From NCBI RefSeq assembly GCF_900491935.1, contig NZ_UEXK01000004.1, positions 1,957,331 to 1,994,024 on the forward strand: 36,694 nt of DNA, read 5' to 3'. Position 1 is the stretch's first letter, and the number at the start of each line of letters is the position of its first letter. Below, piece by piece: positions 1 to 7,834 of the stretch. The notes under the pieces were generated by a model. That model did not search any database, was not told the origin of the DNA, and saw only the letters and a list, made by a program, of their open reading frames with translations. The position numbers and the translations under genes are program-made. Source of the DNA: Klenkia terrae. Lineage in GTDB: Bacteria; Actinomycetota; Actinomycetes; Mycobacteriales; Geodermatophilaceae.

Positions 1-69
1 GGGCCGGGCGGGGCGGGACCTGTGTGGGCTGGCTCACCGGCCCACTTTCCCACGTGCCGGCCCGGCGCA

Positions 70-89
70 CGTTGCAGCCCCGTTGCAGC
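70..89. repeat. Two direct repeats of CGTTGCAGC upstream of the chemotaxis gene
   Basis: CGTTGCAGC occurs at 70-78 and again at 81-89, an 11-base period (about one helix turn). It lies in the 222-base stretch before the first gene and could be a regulator-binding site. I see no gene, RNA or clear promoter hexamers in 1-222. The regulatory role is inference only. Confidence 0.3.
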
Positions 90-222
90 GCCCGCCGACC
101 ACCCGCCCTTGCGGCCTTTCTGGTTCCACCTGGGCTTTCGGGTGGACGGACCCCCGGCGGTCGCCGAGAAGCCCACGACGCGTGGAAGGAACCGCGCGCC
201 GCTCGACCGAGGAGAGTGCCCC

Positions 223-1771
223 GTGTTCGCATCCCGCACCGCCGCCCGCACCCAGGCGGTGGGCCCGAGCGAGGCCGAGCTCGACATCGAGGCGGTCAGC
301 GCGGTGATCACGGCCCTCGCCGCGGCCACCGACACCCGGGGGTGCGGTGGTCGCCGCCCTGACGGCGGTGCGCGAGGCGTTCGGGTACGCCTACGGCTCC
401 CACTGGGCCGTCGACCCGGCGGCGGGCGTGCTGCGGTTCTCCTCGGAGTCCGGCTCGGTCAGCGACGAGTTCGCCCGGGTCACCGCCACGGCGACCTTCG
501 CCCGCGGGGTGGGGCTGTCCGGCCGCGCCTGGTCCGGCCGTGACCTGGTGGTCACCAGCGACCTCGGCGAGGTCGTGGACTGCGTGCGCGCACCGGTCGC
601 CCAGCGGGTCGGCATCCGGTCGGGCATCTGCTTCCCGCTCTTCGCCGACGGGCAGGTCACCGGCACCATGGACTTCTTCTGCATGAAGGAGCTCACGCCG
701 TCCCCCGGCCGGCTGCGCACGCTGCGCCTGGTCGGGACGCTGGTCTCCCAGGCCATCGCCCGCTTCGCCGCCGCCGAGGCCGAGGCGAAGACCGCGCAGG
801 ACGTCGCCGCCGTGACGACCGTGCTGCAGGAGCTGACCACCGCCACCGACGCCGGGACGGCGCTGCGGATCGCCCTGGACACCATCCGGGAGGGCTTCGG
901 CTGGATCTACGGCTCGTTCTGGCGGGTCGACGCCTCGGCGGGCGTGCTGCGCTTCGACCGCGAGTCCGGCGACGCCGGCCCGGAGTTCCGCGCGGTCACC
1001 CTGTCGGCCACCTTCGCCCCCGGCGTGGGCCTGTCCGGCCGCACCTGGCGCAACCGCGACCTGTTCTTCGTCCCCGACCTGGGCCAGATGACCGACTGCG
1101 TGCGGGCACCGGTGGCGCAGCAGGCCGGCGTGCGCTCCGGGGTCTGCCTCCCGGTGGTCGCCGGCGGCGCGATCATCGGCACGATGGACTTCTTCGCCAC
1201 CTGGACCATGGTGCTGTCGCCCGGGCGCGAGGCGGCCCTGCGCAACACCGCCTACCTGCTGGGCCAGGCCCTGGACCGGATCGCCGCCACCGAGCGGCTG
1301 GCCACCGCGGGCAAGGAGCTGGTCGTCTCCATCGAGGAGGTCGAGCGCAACGTGCTCTCGGCGACGAACGTGGCCAGCGAGGGCCGCACCCTGGCCGAGG
1401 AGGCCAACCGGGTGGTCGCCGCGCTCGGTGAGTCCAGCCAGCAGGTGGGCCAGGTCGCGCACACCATCGGCGCCATCGCGGCGCAGACCAACCTGCTCGC
1501 CCTGAACGCCACCATCGAGGCCGCCCGCGCCGGCGAGGCCGGCCGCGGCTTCGCGGTCGTGGCCAACGAGGTCAAGGAGCTGGCCCGGGAGACCGCGGTG
1601 GCCACCACCGACGTCACCGCCAAGATCACCGCCATCCAAGAGCAGGTGGACGCCGTCGTCAGCTCGCTGGCCTCGATCGGCGGCGTGATCGAGACGATCA
1701 ACGAGACCCAGGCGGTCATCGGCGGGGTGCTGACCGAGCAGGTCGCGGTCACCCGGGCGATCCTCGACTGA
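223..1771 (+). CDS. Soluble GAF-GAF methyl-accepting chemotaxis transducer (frameshifted)
   Basis: Cytoplasmic chemoreceptor-like signal transducer. The natural start is GTG at 223, behind the ribosome site GAGGAGAG. That frame reads about 38 residues and is then lost at a run of five G (338-342); the rest continues in the next frame from about 344. Removing one G gives a continuous protein of about 515 residues. Its first GAF domain (about residues 20-180) then aligns without a gap to the second (about 200-355): [20 protein letters not shown] against [20 protein letters not shown]. The C-terminal part (about 360-515) is an MCP signalling domain with the conserved hairpin tip [20 protein letters not shown]. 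There is no transmembrane segment, so it should sense a cytoplasmic ligand or redox signal and talk to CheA/CheW. The frameshift may be a sequencing error or a real lesion. If real, translation could begin at GTG 347 with a damaged first GAF domain. Confidence 0.85.
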
Positions 1772-1819
1772 TCCCGGGCAGGCAGGATCGGGGCCCCACC
1801 CCTGCACCGAGGAGTCCCC

Positions 1820-2110
1820 GTGATCGTCGCCGTGACCTACCGCTACACCGAGGACGTCGCCCTGCGGGACGAGGTCCGCGCCGAGCACCGCGACTACCTG
1901 CGCGGGCTGGCCGACGCCGGCTCCCTGCTGCTCAGCGGACCGTTCGGGGCCGGGGCACCGGCCGGGGCCCTGCTGCTGTTCCGCGCCGAGGACGAGGCAC
2001 AGGTGCAGGGCTGGCTGGACGCCGACCCGTTCGCCGTCCGCGGGGTCGTGGCCAGCTCCACCCTGGCCGAGTGGGACCCGGTGCTCGGCTCGCTGACCGG
2101 CGCCCTCTGA
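1820..2110 (+). CDS. YciI family protein
   Basis: Small 96-residue protein of the YciI/YCII-related fold (dimeric ferredoxin-like alpha-beta barrel). The family pattern is visible: an N-terminal strand, a helix with RAEHRDYLRGLADAG carrying the conserved His, the GPFG turn, then an LLLFRAED strand and the EAQVQGWLDADPF helix ending in W-DP. YciI proteins have a His-Asp pair and are thought to be small enzymes; the substrate here is unknown. It starts with GTG after the ribosome site AGGAG and follows the chemotaxis gene by 48 bases on the same strand, so cotranscription is possible. It converges on the FAD/NAD(P)-binding gene with only 7 bases between the stops. Confidence 0.85.
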   Translation: MIVAVTYRYTEDVALRDEVRAEHRDYLRGLADAGSLLLSGPFGAGAPAGALLLFRAEDEAQVQGWLDADPFAVRGVVASSTLAEWDPVLGSLTGAL

Positions 2111-2117
2111 CCGGTCC

Positions 2118-3935
2118 TCAGGCGGCGTGCGCCGCCTGGGCCGGGACCAGCGCCCACAGGGCGGCCGCCAGGGCGTCGTCCTGGTGGAAGAAGGGGGCGT
2201 TCGTCCGCGGCCGGGCGAACGCGGCCACCTGGGCGCCCGACGTCCAGAAGCCCACCGCGTGCACCCGGGCGGCCGACCGGCCGTGGCGGTCCACCAGCCG
2301 GTAGCCGGCGTCGACGTGCAGCCGCCCGGTGCCGGGCTGCTCGGCGGCGGTCCCGCGGGCCTGCAGGGCGCGCAGCAGCGGGTCGGTGGTCCGTGCGACG
2401 TCGACGGCGGGCACCCGGGCCTCGACCAGCGCAGTCGCGGTGGTCACCTCGTCGGTGCTGGCCGAGCGGGCGACCCAGCGGTCGCCCTCCAGCGTCACCA
2501 CGGTGTCCGCACCGGTGAACCGGACGACGCCGGCCTCGCACAGCGCCAGCAGTTCCGCCAGCCGCGGGGACGGCGGTCCGCTGGCGAGGTGGCTGAACAG
2601 GTTCATCCACCAGCCGCTGACGTCCTCGCGCGCCGACCGCTCGGTCAGCCGGCCGGCCCGCACCAGCCCGGCGATCGTGCCGTGGCAGAACAGCAAGGCG
2701 GTGAAGACGGCCTGGTCGGCGCTGTGCGCCGGGTCGGCGGCGCGGGCCAGGTCGGCCCGGACGTAGCCGCGGACCCACTCCTGCAGCTGCTCGCCGGTCG
2801 CGAACCGGGCTCCGGCCAGCGGGCGGTCCAGGGCGGCGAGGTCGAACCGGTCGGCCGGGTCGAGGACCGCCGCGGCCCACGGGTCCTCGCCGGCGGCGTA
2901 CCGCGCGGCGAACTCCTCCCACGGCATCGCCACCCGCTCCGGGTGCGCCCGGAACAGCTCGGTGGCGTGCGCCCAGCCCAGCTCGCGGGCGATCACCGGG
3001 GCCAGGTCCGCCCGCAGGTCCAGCGGGCGGTCGCCGAACCGGGCGGTCAGCTCGTCGGGGGTGAAGAAGCGCAGCGGGACCGGCGGGCCGGCCCAGTCGT
3101 AGTCGAGCTTGGCCTTGTAGGGGGTGCCGCGGCGGGAGCCCACGTGCAGCACCGGCTCCTGCCCCGAGGGCAGGTAGACCAGCCGGCCGTCCGGGTCGGT
3201 CCGGAACCGTCCCCCGCGACCGCCGGTCAGCAGGGTGACCAGGTCGACGAAGGCCAGCCCGGCCCCGCGGACCAGCACGTCCTCACCCGGGCGGAGCACG
3301 GAGAGGTCCAGGTCGGCGGTGTAGGCGGTGGGCACGTGGGTCAGCCCGGCGGCCGCGGCGGCGTCGGCCAGCTCGACCTCGCCGTCGGTGCGGGTGCGGT
3401 CGAGGTGCCCCTGGGCGAGCACGACGGTGTCGACGTCCAGCCGGCCGCCGTCGGCGAGCTGCACCTCGACGGCGGTGCCGTGCTCGACCAAGTCGACCGC
3501 CCGGGTCCGGTGCCGGTGCACCGTCACCCCGGGCAGCGCGGCGAGGCGGTCGAGCACCCACCCGAGGTAGCCGCTGACCAGCCGGCGGGACGGGAAGGTG
3601 CCGGGGGTGGTCCGGCGGGCCTGCGCGCCGTCCTCGCCGGGCAGCTGCGCGCCGACGTCGGCGGCCCACTGCGCCACGGTGGCGCCGGGGACGACCCGGC
3701 CGGGCACCGTGACGGAGTCGTCGGGCAGCACGGTGACGTCCCGGGCCAATGAGTTGGCCCACAGCAGGTCAGACTGCGCGGTCCGCCAGACCCGTCCGCC
3801 GCCGGGCGGGAACGGGTCTACCAGGTGCACGACGAGGTCGTCGCCACCCGCCCGGGAGGCGAGGCGCTCGAGGACGCCGACGGCGGTGGGGCCGGCACCG
3901 ACGAGGGCGACGGTGAGGGTGTTCGGGCTGGTCAC
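2118..3935 (-). CDS. FAD/NAD(P)-binding protein
   Basis: Flavoprotein of about 605 residues from the FAD-NAD(P)-binding family related to flavin monooxygenases. The N-terminus has a Rossmann dinucleotide motif (VALVGAGPTAVGVLERLA). The segment WANSLARDVTVLPDD follows, the strand VVLAQGHLDRTR lies near the middle of the first half, and a second nucleotide-binding-like motif (VLVRGAGLAFVDLVTLL) lies further on. The open frame extends far upstream, but GTG at 3935 is the sensible start: it begins directly with the Rossmann strand and has GGAG about 8 bases ahead. A cysteine-containing leader peptide (3976-4053) precedes it by 40 bases, and it is divergent from the SAM-IV-controlled transporter operon. 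This places it in sulfur metabolism. The substrate is unknown; an oxygenase acting on an imported sulfur compound is inference. Confidence 0.8.
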   Translation of the reverse strand: MTSPNTLTVALVGAGPTAVGVLERLASRAGGDDLVVHLVDPFPPGGGRVWRTAQSDLLWANSLARDVTVLPDDSVTVPGRVVPGATVAQWAADVGAQLPGEDGAQARRTTPGTFPSRRLVSGYLGWVLDRLAALPGVTVHRHRTRAVDLVEHGTAVEVQLADGGRLDVDTVVLAQGHLDRTRTDGEVELADAAAAAGLTHVPTAYTADLDLSVLRPGEDVLVRGAGLAFVDLVTLLTGGRGGRFRTDPDGRLVYLPSGQEPVLHVGSRRGTPYKAKLDYDWAGPPVPLRFFTPDELTARFGDRPLDLRADLAPVIARELGWAHATELFRAHPERVAMPWEEFAARYAAGEDPWAAAVLDPADRFDLAALDRPLAGARFATGEQLQEWVRGYVRADLARAADPAHSADQAVFTALLFCHGTIAGLVRAGRLTERSAREDVSGWWMNLFSHLASGPPSPRLAELLALCEAGVVRFTGADTVVTLEGDRWVARSASTDEVTTATALVEARVPAVDVARTTDPLLRALQARGTAAEQPGTGRLHVDAGYRLVDRHGRSAARVHAVGFWTSGAQVAAFARPRTNAPFFHQDDALAAALWALVPAQAAHAA

Positions 3936-3975
3936 GAGGGGACTCCGGGGCTGGCGGCGGACGGTGGGCGAGGGC

Positions 3976-4053
3976 CTACCGACAGCGGCCCAGCGCGCTG
4001 CCGGTGCGGCACAGGTCCACGTGGCGACGGCGGACGAGCGGCTGGTCGGGCAT
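3976..4053 (-). CDS. Cysteine-rich leader peptide of the FAD protein gene
   Basis: A 25-codon reading frame opens with ATG at 4053, preceded by a near-perfect ribosome site (GAGAGGAGG, about 7 bases ahead), and stops at 3976. It ends RRRHVDLCRTGSALGRCR. This matches the actinobacterial putative leader peptides with an RRxVDLxR core and a Cys-Arg end that stand before sulfur-assimilation genes. It has two Cys codons near the 3' end. In that family, ribosome stalling at Cys codons is believed to couple downstream expression to cysteine supply. Here the downstream gene starts 40 bases later. The mechanism is inferred; the reading frame and its ribosome site are seen. Confidence 0.8.
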   Translation of the reverse strand: MPDQPLVRRRHVDLCRTGSALGRCR

Positions 4054-4098
4054 CGCGGACCTCCTCTCCGGAGCGGGTGGACGACCTCATTCTCCACC

Positions 4099-4109
4099 AA
4101 GTCGATCGG
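4099..4109. promoter_or_regulatory. Conserved AAGTCGATCGG box in the divergent sulfur promoter
   Basis: AAGTCGATCGG here, followed by ATTTGAC, recurs almost unchanged on the minus strand at 11706-11696, where GATTGAC follows. Both copies lie just upstream of a SAM-IV riboswitch. In this copy the box is in the middle of the divergent region between the FAD protein leader and the transporter operon, so it may serve both. It is a candidate binding site for a sulfur regulator. The regulator is not identified. Confidence 0.4.
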
Positions 4110-4111
4110 AT

Positions 4112-4141
4112 TTGACGCATCGGCCCGGGTTGTCCTACGTT
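4112..4141 (+). promoter_or_regulatory. Promoter of the SAM-IV/leader/ABC operon
   Basis: TTGACG at 4112-4117 and TACGTT at 4136-4141 are separated by 18 bases, a good sigma70-type (SigA/HrdB) arrangement. The expected transcription start, near 4148, is exactly where the SAM-IV aptamer begins. The call rests on hexamers, spacing and the fit to the aptamer start. Confidence 0.55.
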
Positions 4142-4147
4142 CCTGCA

Positions 4148-4229
4148 CAGGTTCTGAGCGCCAGCGACAAGCCCCGGCTCGCTGGCCGGCAACCCTCCGC
4201 TGCGGTGGGGTGCCCCGGGTGACGACCTG
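4148..4229 (+). ncRNA. SAM-IV riboswitch
   Basis: The aptamer core matches the actinobacterial SAM-IV class. The closing stem is CAGGT (4148-4152) with ACCTG (4225-4229). Between them are GAGCGCCAGCGACAAGCCCC, then GGCTCGCTGGCCGGCAACCC, then GCGGTGGGGTGCCCCGGGTG. SAM-IV binds S-adenosylmethionine and usually turns off sulfur-acquisition genes when SAM is plentiful. A perfect CCCCGCC-GGTC-GGCGGGG hairpin at 4259-4276, just ahead of the GAGGAG ribosome site of the leader peptide, is a likely part of the expression platform. The target is the acetyltransferase/ABC transporter operon. Confidence 0.9.
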
Positions 4230-4290
4230 GCGACGGTGCACGACTGTCGCAAGTGCAGCCCCGCCGGTCGGCGGGGGACGAGGAGACGAC

Positions 4291-4398
4291 GTGGAGATCA
4301 CCGAGACCGCCCCGCGGTCCGTGCTGCTGCCTGTCCTCCTCCTGGTCGGGCGGCGGGTCATCGACCTGGTCCGTACCGACAGCGCGCTCTGTCGCTGA
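4291..4398 (+). CDS. Leader peptide between the SAM-IV riboswitch and the acetyltransferase/ABC operon
   Basis: A 35-codon frame starts at GTG 4291 behind GAGGAG and ends GRRVIDLVRTDSALCR-stop. It has the same core (RRxxDLxR, then S-x-L-C-R at the end) as the leader peptide on the opposite strand. A single Cys codon is second from the end, the usual place for cysteine-sensing leaders. A shorter version from GTG 4321 is possible but has no ribosome site. A GC-rich fold (CCCCGGGCGGGG region, about 4440-4452) lies between it and the acetyltransferase start at 4479. The unusual point is that the aptamer and the peptide are arranged in series on one transcript. Confidence 0.75.
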   Translation: MEITETAPRSVLLPVLLLVGRRVIDLVRTDSALCR

Positions 4399-4478
4399 CC
4401 TGTTCCCGCGCTCCCCCACCCACGCCCGGACATCTCCCTCCCCGGGCGGGGTCCCGGCACCGTCCCAGGAGTCCCCGC

Positions 4479-5021
4479 ATGTCCTCAGCACGCCTGCTCG
4501 GCGTCGGCGCCGACGTCGACGTGGTCGTCGTCCACCCCGACGACCCCCTGGCCCGACCCCTGTTCGCCGAGCTCGCCGTGGAGTACGACCGCCGCTACGG
4601 CGACCTGTTCGGCGGCGCCGAGCAGGAGCTCACCCGCTACCCGGTGGAGCAGTTCACCGCGCCGCTGGGTGCCTTCGTGCTGCTGCTCGAGCACGGGGTC
4701 GCCGTGGCCGGTGGCGCCTTCAAGCCGCACCCGGACGACGGCACCGTCGAGGTGAAGCGGATGTGGACCGCCGCCGCCCACCGCCGGCGCGGGCTGGCCC
4801 GCCGGGTGCTCGCGGAGCTGGAGGCGGTGGCCCGGGACCGGGGCGCCGCCCGCGTCTTCCTGACCACCGGACCCCGGCAACCCGAGGCCCGGTCGCTCTA
4901 CCTGGCCGCCGGCTACACCCCGCTGTTCGACCCCGCCGTCCCCCGGCCCACGGACCTCGCGACCCTCCGGTCGCTCCCGGTCGCCGAGCGCATCTACGCC
5001 TTCGAGAAGGACCTCACATGA
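4479..5021 (+). CDS. GNAT family N-acetyltransferase
   Basis: A 180-residue single-domain GCN5-related acetyltransferase. The acetyl-CoA loop is visible as AAHRRRGLARRVLAELEAVA (R-x-x-G-x-A), after the strand VEVKRMWTAA and before ARVFLTTGPRQPEARSLYLAAGYTPL, the standard beta5/alpha4 end. ATG 4479 has AGGAG 9 bases ahead. Its stop overlaps the permease start (ATGA), so it is translationally coupled to the ABC transporter. GNAT genes joined to cystine-type transporters in Bacillus (ytm and yxe operons) N-acetylate S-substituted cysteines so that they can be cleaved. By analogy this enzyme may acetylate the imported amino acid; its substrate is not shown by sequence. Confidence 0.85.
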   Translation: MSSARLLGVGADVDVVVVHPDDPLARPLFAELAVEYDRRYGDLFGGAEQELTRYPVEQFTAPLGAFVLLLEHGVAVAGGAFKPHPDDGTVEVKRMWTAAAHRRRGLARRVLAELEAVARDRGAARVFLTTGPRQPEARSLYLAAGYTPLFDPAVPRPTDLATLRSLPVAERIYAFEKDLT

Positions 5022-5989
5022 CCCTGCTGGAGAACCGCGCCGACGCCCCGCCGGCCGGCACGCCCTACGACCGCCTCACCGTGGTCAAGGCCAAGAACCC
5101 CGGGCGGTGGGTGGCCACCGCGGTGGTCGCCGTCCTGCTGGCCATGGTGGCGAACTCGCTGATCACCAACCCCCGCTGGGAGTGGGGCGTCGTCTGGGCC
5201 TACCTGGGCGAGGTCTCGATCGTCGAGGGCGTCTGGATGACGATCAAGCTGACGCTGATCACCGCCGTCCTCGGGTTCGCCCTGGGCACGGTGCTCGCGC
5301 TGATGCGGCTGAGCCGGTCCCCGCTGCTGCGGGCGGTGAGCTGGGGCTACACCTGGGTGTTCCGCTCGGTGCCGTTGATCCTGCAGCTGCTGCTCTGGTA
5401 CAACCTCGCCTACCTGTACCAGTCGCTGGACATCGGCATCCCGTTCGGCCCGTCGTTCGCGTCGGTCGAGACGCTGTCGCTGATCGACAAGTTCGGCGCC
5501 GCGATCCTCGGCCTGGGGCTGCACCAGGCCGCGTACTCGGCGGAGATCGTCCGGGCCGGGATCCTCTCGGTGGACCAGGGCCAGCACGAGGCGGCGGCGA
5601 GCCTGGGCATCCCGCGGCGCCGGCAGTCCACGAAGATCGTGCTGCCGCAGGCGATGCGGACCATCGTGCCCACCGCGGTCAACGAGATCATCGGCCTGTT
5701 CAAGGGCACCTCGATCGTCTACGTGCTGGCCCTCGGCGAGCTGTTCTACACCGTCAGCGTGATCTACGGCCGGACCCAGCGGGTGCTACCGATGCTGGTG
5801 GTGGCCGCGATCTGGTACGTCGTGCTGACCACCGTGGTGACGGTGATCCAGTACTACGTCGAGCGGTACTACGCCAAGGGCGCGGTCCGCACGCTGCCGC
5901 CGACACCGCTGCAACGGCTGCGCGGCAACCTGACCGCCGGGCTGTCCCGCGTCCGGTCCACCTCCGACCGCGACCCGGTGACCCGGTGA
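5018..5989 (+). CDS. Amino acid ABC transporter permease
   Basis: A 323-residue inner-membrane permease of the polar amino-acid uptake (PAAT/HisM) family. A cytoplasmic N-terminal tail precedes the first membrane segment (about residues 25-45, VATAVVAVLLAMVANSLI). A core of four or five further segments follows, beginning at VWMTIKLTLITAVLGFALG. The EAA loop that docks with the ATPase is clear (EAAASLGIPRRRQSTKIVLP), as is the FRSVPLILQLLLWY signature. It overlaps the acetyltransferase by 4 bases (ATGA) and the ATPase by 4 bases (GTGA). With one permease gene it probably works as a homodimer. The likely substrate is cystine or another sulfur amino acid, inferred from the SAM-IV and leader-peptide control. 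Confidence 0.9.
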   Translation: MTLLENRADAPPAGTPYDRLTVVKAKNPGRWVATAVVAVLLAMVANSLITNPRWEWGVVWAYLGEVSIVEGVWMTIKLTLITAVLGFALGTVLALMRLSRSPLLRAVSWGYTWVFRSVPLILQLLLWYNLAYLYQSLDIGIPFGPSFASVETLSLIDKFGAAILGLGLHQAAYSAEIVRAGILSVDQGQHEAAASLGIPRRRQSTKIVLPQAMRTIVPTAVNEIIGLFKGTSIVYVLALGELFYTVSVIYGRTQRVLPMLVVAAIWYVVLTTVVTVIQYYVERYYAKGAVRTLPPTPLQRLRGNLTAGLSRVRSTSDRDPVTR

Positions 5990-6765
5990 CCGCGGTGCAG
6001 GCCCGCCCGGGCCGCGTCGAGGTGCACGGGGTGCACAAGTCCTTCGGCACCCACGAGGTGCTGCACGGGGTCGACCTGGTCGTCGAGCCGGGCAGTGTGA
6101 CCGTCGTCCTGGGGCCGTCCGGGTCGGGCAAGTCGACGCTGCTGCGGTCGATCAACCACCTGGAGACCGTGGACCGCGGGTTCGTGGCGCTGGACGGCGA
6201 GCTGGTCGGCTACCGCCGCAAGGGCGACAAGCTGCACGAGCTCAAGGAGAAGGAGCTGCTGCGCCAGCGCACCCGGTTCGGCTTCGTCTTCCAGTCCTTC
6301 AACCTCTTCCCGCACCTGACCGCCCTGGAGAACGTCGTCGAGGCACCGGTCTCCGCGCAGGGCCGGCCACGCCGCGAGGTCGAGGCCGAGGCCCGCGAGC
6401 TGCTGTCCCGGGTCGGGCTGGCCGACAAGGCCGACGCACACCCCCGGCAGCTGTCCGGCGGGCAGCAGCAGCGGGTGGCGATCGCCCGGGCGCTGGCGAT
6501 GAAGCCCGCCGTCCTGCTGTTCGACGAGCCCACCTCGGCGCTGGACCCCGAGCTGGTCGGCGAGGTGCTGGCCGTCATCGCCGACCTGGCCCGCACCGGC
6601 ACCACGATGATCGTGGTCACCCACGAGATCGGCTTCGCCCGGCAGGCCGCCGACCAGATCGTCTTCATGGACGACGGCCGCGTCGTCGAGCAGGGCACCC
6701 CCGCCCAGGTCCTCGACGACCCGCAGCACGAGCGGACCCGGGCCTTCCTGGCCAAGGTCCTCTAG
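5986..6765 (+). CDS. Amino acid ABC transporter ATP-binding protein
   Basis: A 259-residue ATPase of the GlnQ/HisP type. Walker A is GPSGSGKST, the Q-loop VFQSFNLFPHLT, the signature LSGGQQQR, Walker B VLLFDEPT, the D-loop SALD and the switch His VTHE. An insertion rich in charged residues (YRRKGDKLHELKEKELLRQ) before the Q-loop is typical of several amino-acid importers in this family. The GTG start overlaps the permease stop. It energises the 5018-5989 permease and works with the two binding proteins downstream. Confidence 0.93.
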   Translation: MTAVQARPGRVEVHGVHKSFGTHEVLHGVDLVVEPGSVTVVLGPSGSGKSTLLRSINHLETVDRGFVALDGELVGYRRKGDKLHELKEKELLRQRTRFGFVFQSFNLFPHLTALENVVEAPVSAQGRPRREVEAEARELLSRVGLADKADAHPRQLSGGQQQRVAIARALAMKPAVLLFDEPTSALDPELVGEVLAVIADLARTGTTMIVVTHEIGFARQAADQIVFMDDGRVVEQGTPAQVLDDPQHERTRAFLAKVL

Positions 6766-6840
6766 CTCCCGCCCCCTACCCCCCGACGGCGCACCCGCGT
6801 CGCCGGTAGTCGAAGCACGCCCAGAAGAGGAAGAACCACC

Positions 6841-7818
6841 GTGACTGCACACCTGCGACGCAGCACCGTCGCACTGTCCCTGGCCACCGCCGCGCTCCTG
6901 GCCCTCGGGGCGTGCAGCAGCAGCGCCGAGATCGAGGAGGAGGCCCGGACCGGGGACGCCGCCGACGGCGCCGCCATCTCGGTGAACACGAGTCCCGAGC
7001 AGGACCGCATCCACTCCACCGTCGACCCCGCCGCGGTGGCCCTGCTCCCCCCGGGCGCGTTCGACGACGGCGTCCTCCGGGTCTCGGTGACCCAGGGCGC
7101 CGTACCGCTGGCGTTCTACGCCGACGACAACTCCACCGTGATCGGCAGCGAGACCGACCTGGCCACGCTGTTCGGCGACGCCCTCGGCCTGCAGGTCGAG
7201 TTCGTGGTCAACGACTGGTCGAACTGGCCGCTGTCGGTCCAGTCCGGCGACGTCGACGCGGTCATCTCCAACGTGACGGTCACCGAGGAGCGCAAGCAGC
7301 TCTACGACTTCGCCACCTACCGGTCCGACGTGCTCGGCTGGCTGGTCGGCGCGGACTCCGGCCTGCAGATCTCCTCGGCACCCGACATCGCCGGCCTCAC
7401 CGTCGGAGTCGCCTCGGGCACCAACCAGGAGCAGATCCTGCTGGCCTGGGACGCGGAGAACGTGGCTGCCGGCCTGGCGCCGGTGACCATCGACTACTAC
7501 CCGAAGTACGACGACGCGATCCTGGCGCTGCAGTCGGGCCGGCTGGACGCCTACGTCGGGCCCAACCCGACGGCGGCCTACAGCGCGGCCACCGCACCGC
7601 AGGACTTCGCCATCGCCGGCACCACCAGCGGCGGCTGGCCGGCCACCGCCGACATCGCGGTCACCACCGTCCGGGGCAACGGCTACGCCGCGGCCTTCCA
7701 GGCGGCGGTCGACCACGTCATCGCCGACGGCACGTACGCCGAGGTCCTGGCCCGCTGGGGCCTGCAGGACGAGGCCGTCGACAGCTCCCAGCTCAACCCG
7801 CCCGGCCTGGGCGCCTGA
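6841..7818 (+). CDS. Extracellular amino acid-binding lipoprotein (first copy)
   Basis: A 325-residue family 3 substrate-binding protein. A lipoprotein signal peptide with a hydrophobic stretch (VALSLATAALLALGAC) ends in the lipobox LGAC, so the mature protein is lipid-anchored outside the membrane. Typical SBP family 3 features follow: GVLRVSVTQGAVPLAFYADDN, the core SGDVDAVISNVTVTEERKQL, GLTVGVASGTNQEQIL and ALQSGRLDAYV. The start is GTG behind AGAGGAAG. It lies 75 bases after the ATPase, and the second copy follows after 4 to 16 bases. The two share most landmarks along their whole length, including the ARWGLQDEAVD end, so they are a tandem duplication. Confidence 0.92.
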   Translation: MTAHLRRSTVALSLATAALLALGACSSSAEIEEEARTGDAADGAAISVNTSPEQDRIHSTVDPAAVALLPPGAFDDGVLRVSVTQGAVPLAFYADDNSTVIGSETDLATLFGDALGLQVEFVVNDWSNWPLSVQSGDVDAVISNVTVTEERKQLYDFATYRSDVLGWLVGADSGLQISSAPDIAGLTVGVASGTNQEQILLAWDAENVAAGLAPVTIDYYPKYDDAILALQSGRLDAYVGPNPTAAYSAATAPQDFAIAGTTSGGWPATADIAVTTVRGNGYAAAFQAAVDHVIADGTYAEVLARWGLQDEAVDSSQLNPPGLGA

Positions 7819-7834
7819 CCGAATGAGGATCCAC

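Noticed and set aside
308-1888. A 526-residue minus-strand open frame opposite the chemotaxis gene
   Set aside because: Repetitive G/H/D-rich translation without domains; the plus strand has clear GAF and MCP motifs.
4112-4398. Protein-coding reading of the SAM-IV region (plus-strand frames through 4148-4229)
   Set aside because: The sequence matches an RNA aptamer, and the only supported coding frame here is the short leader peptide.
2118-4460. A 780-residue version of the FAD/NAD(P)-binding protein
   Set aside because: It would run through the leader peptide region and the riboswitch; the Rossmann motif starts right after GTG 3935.
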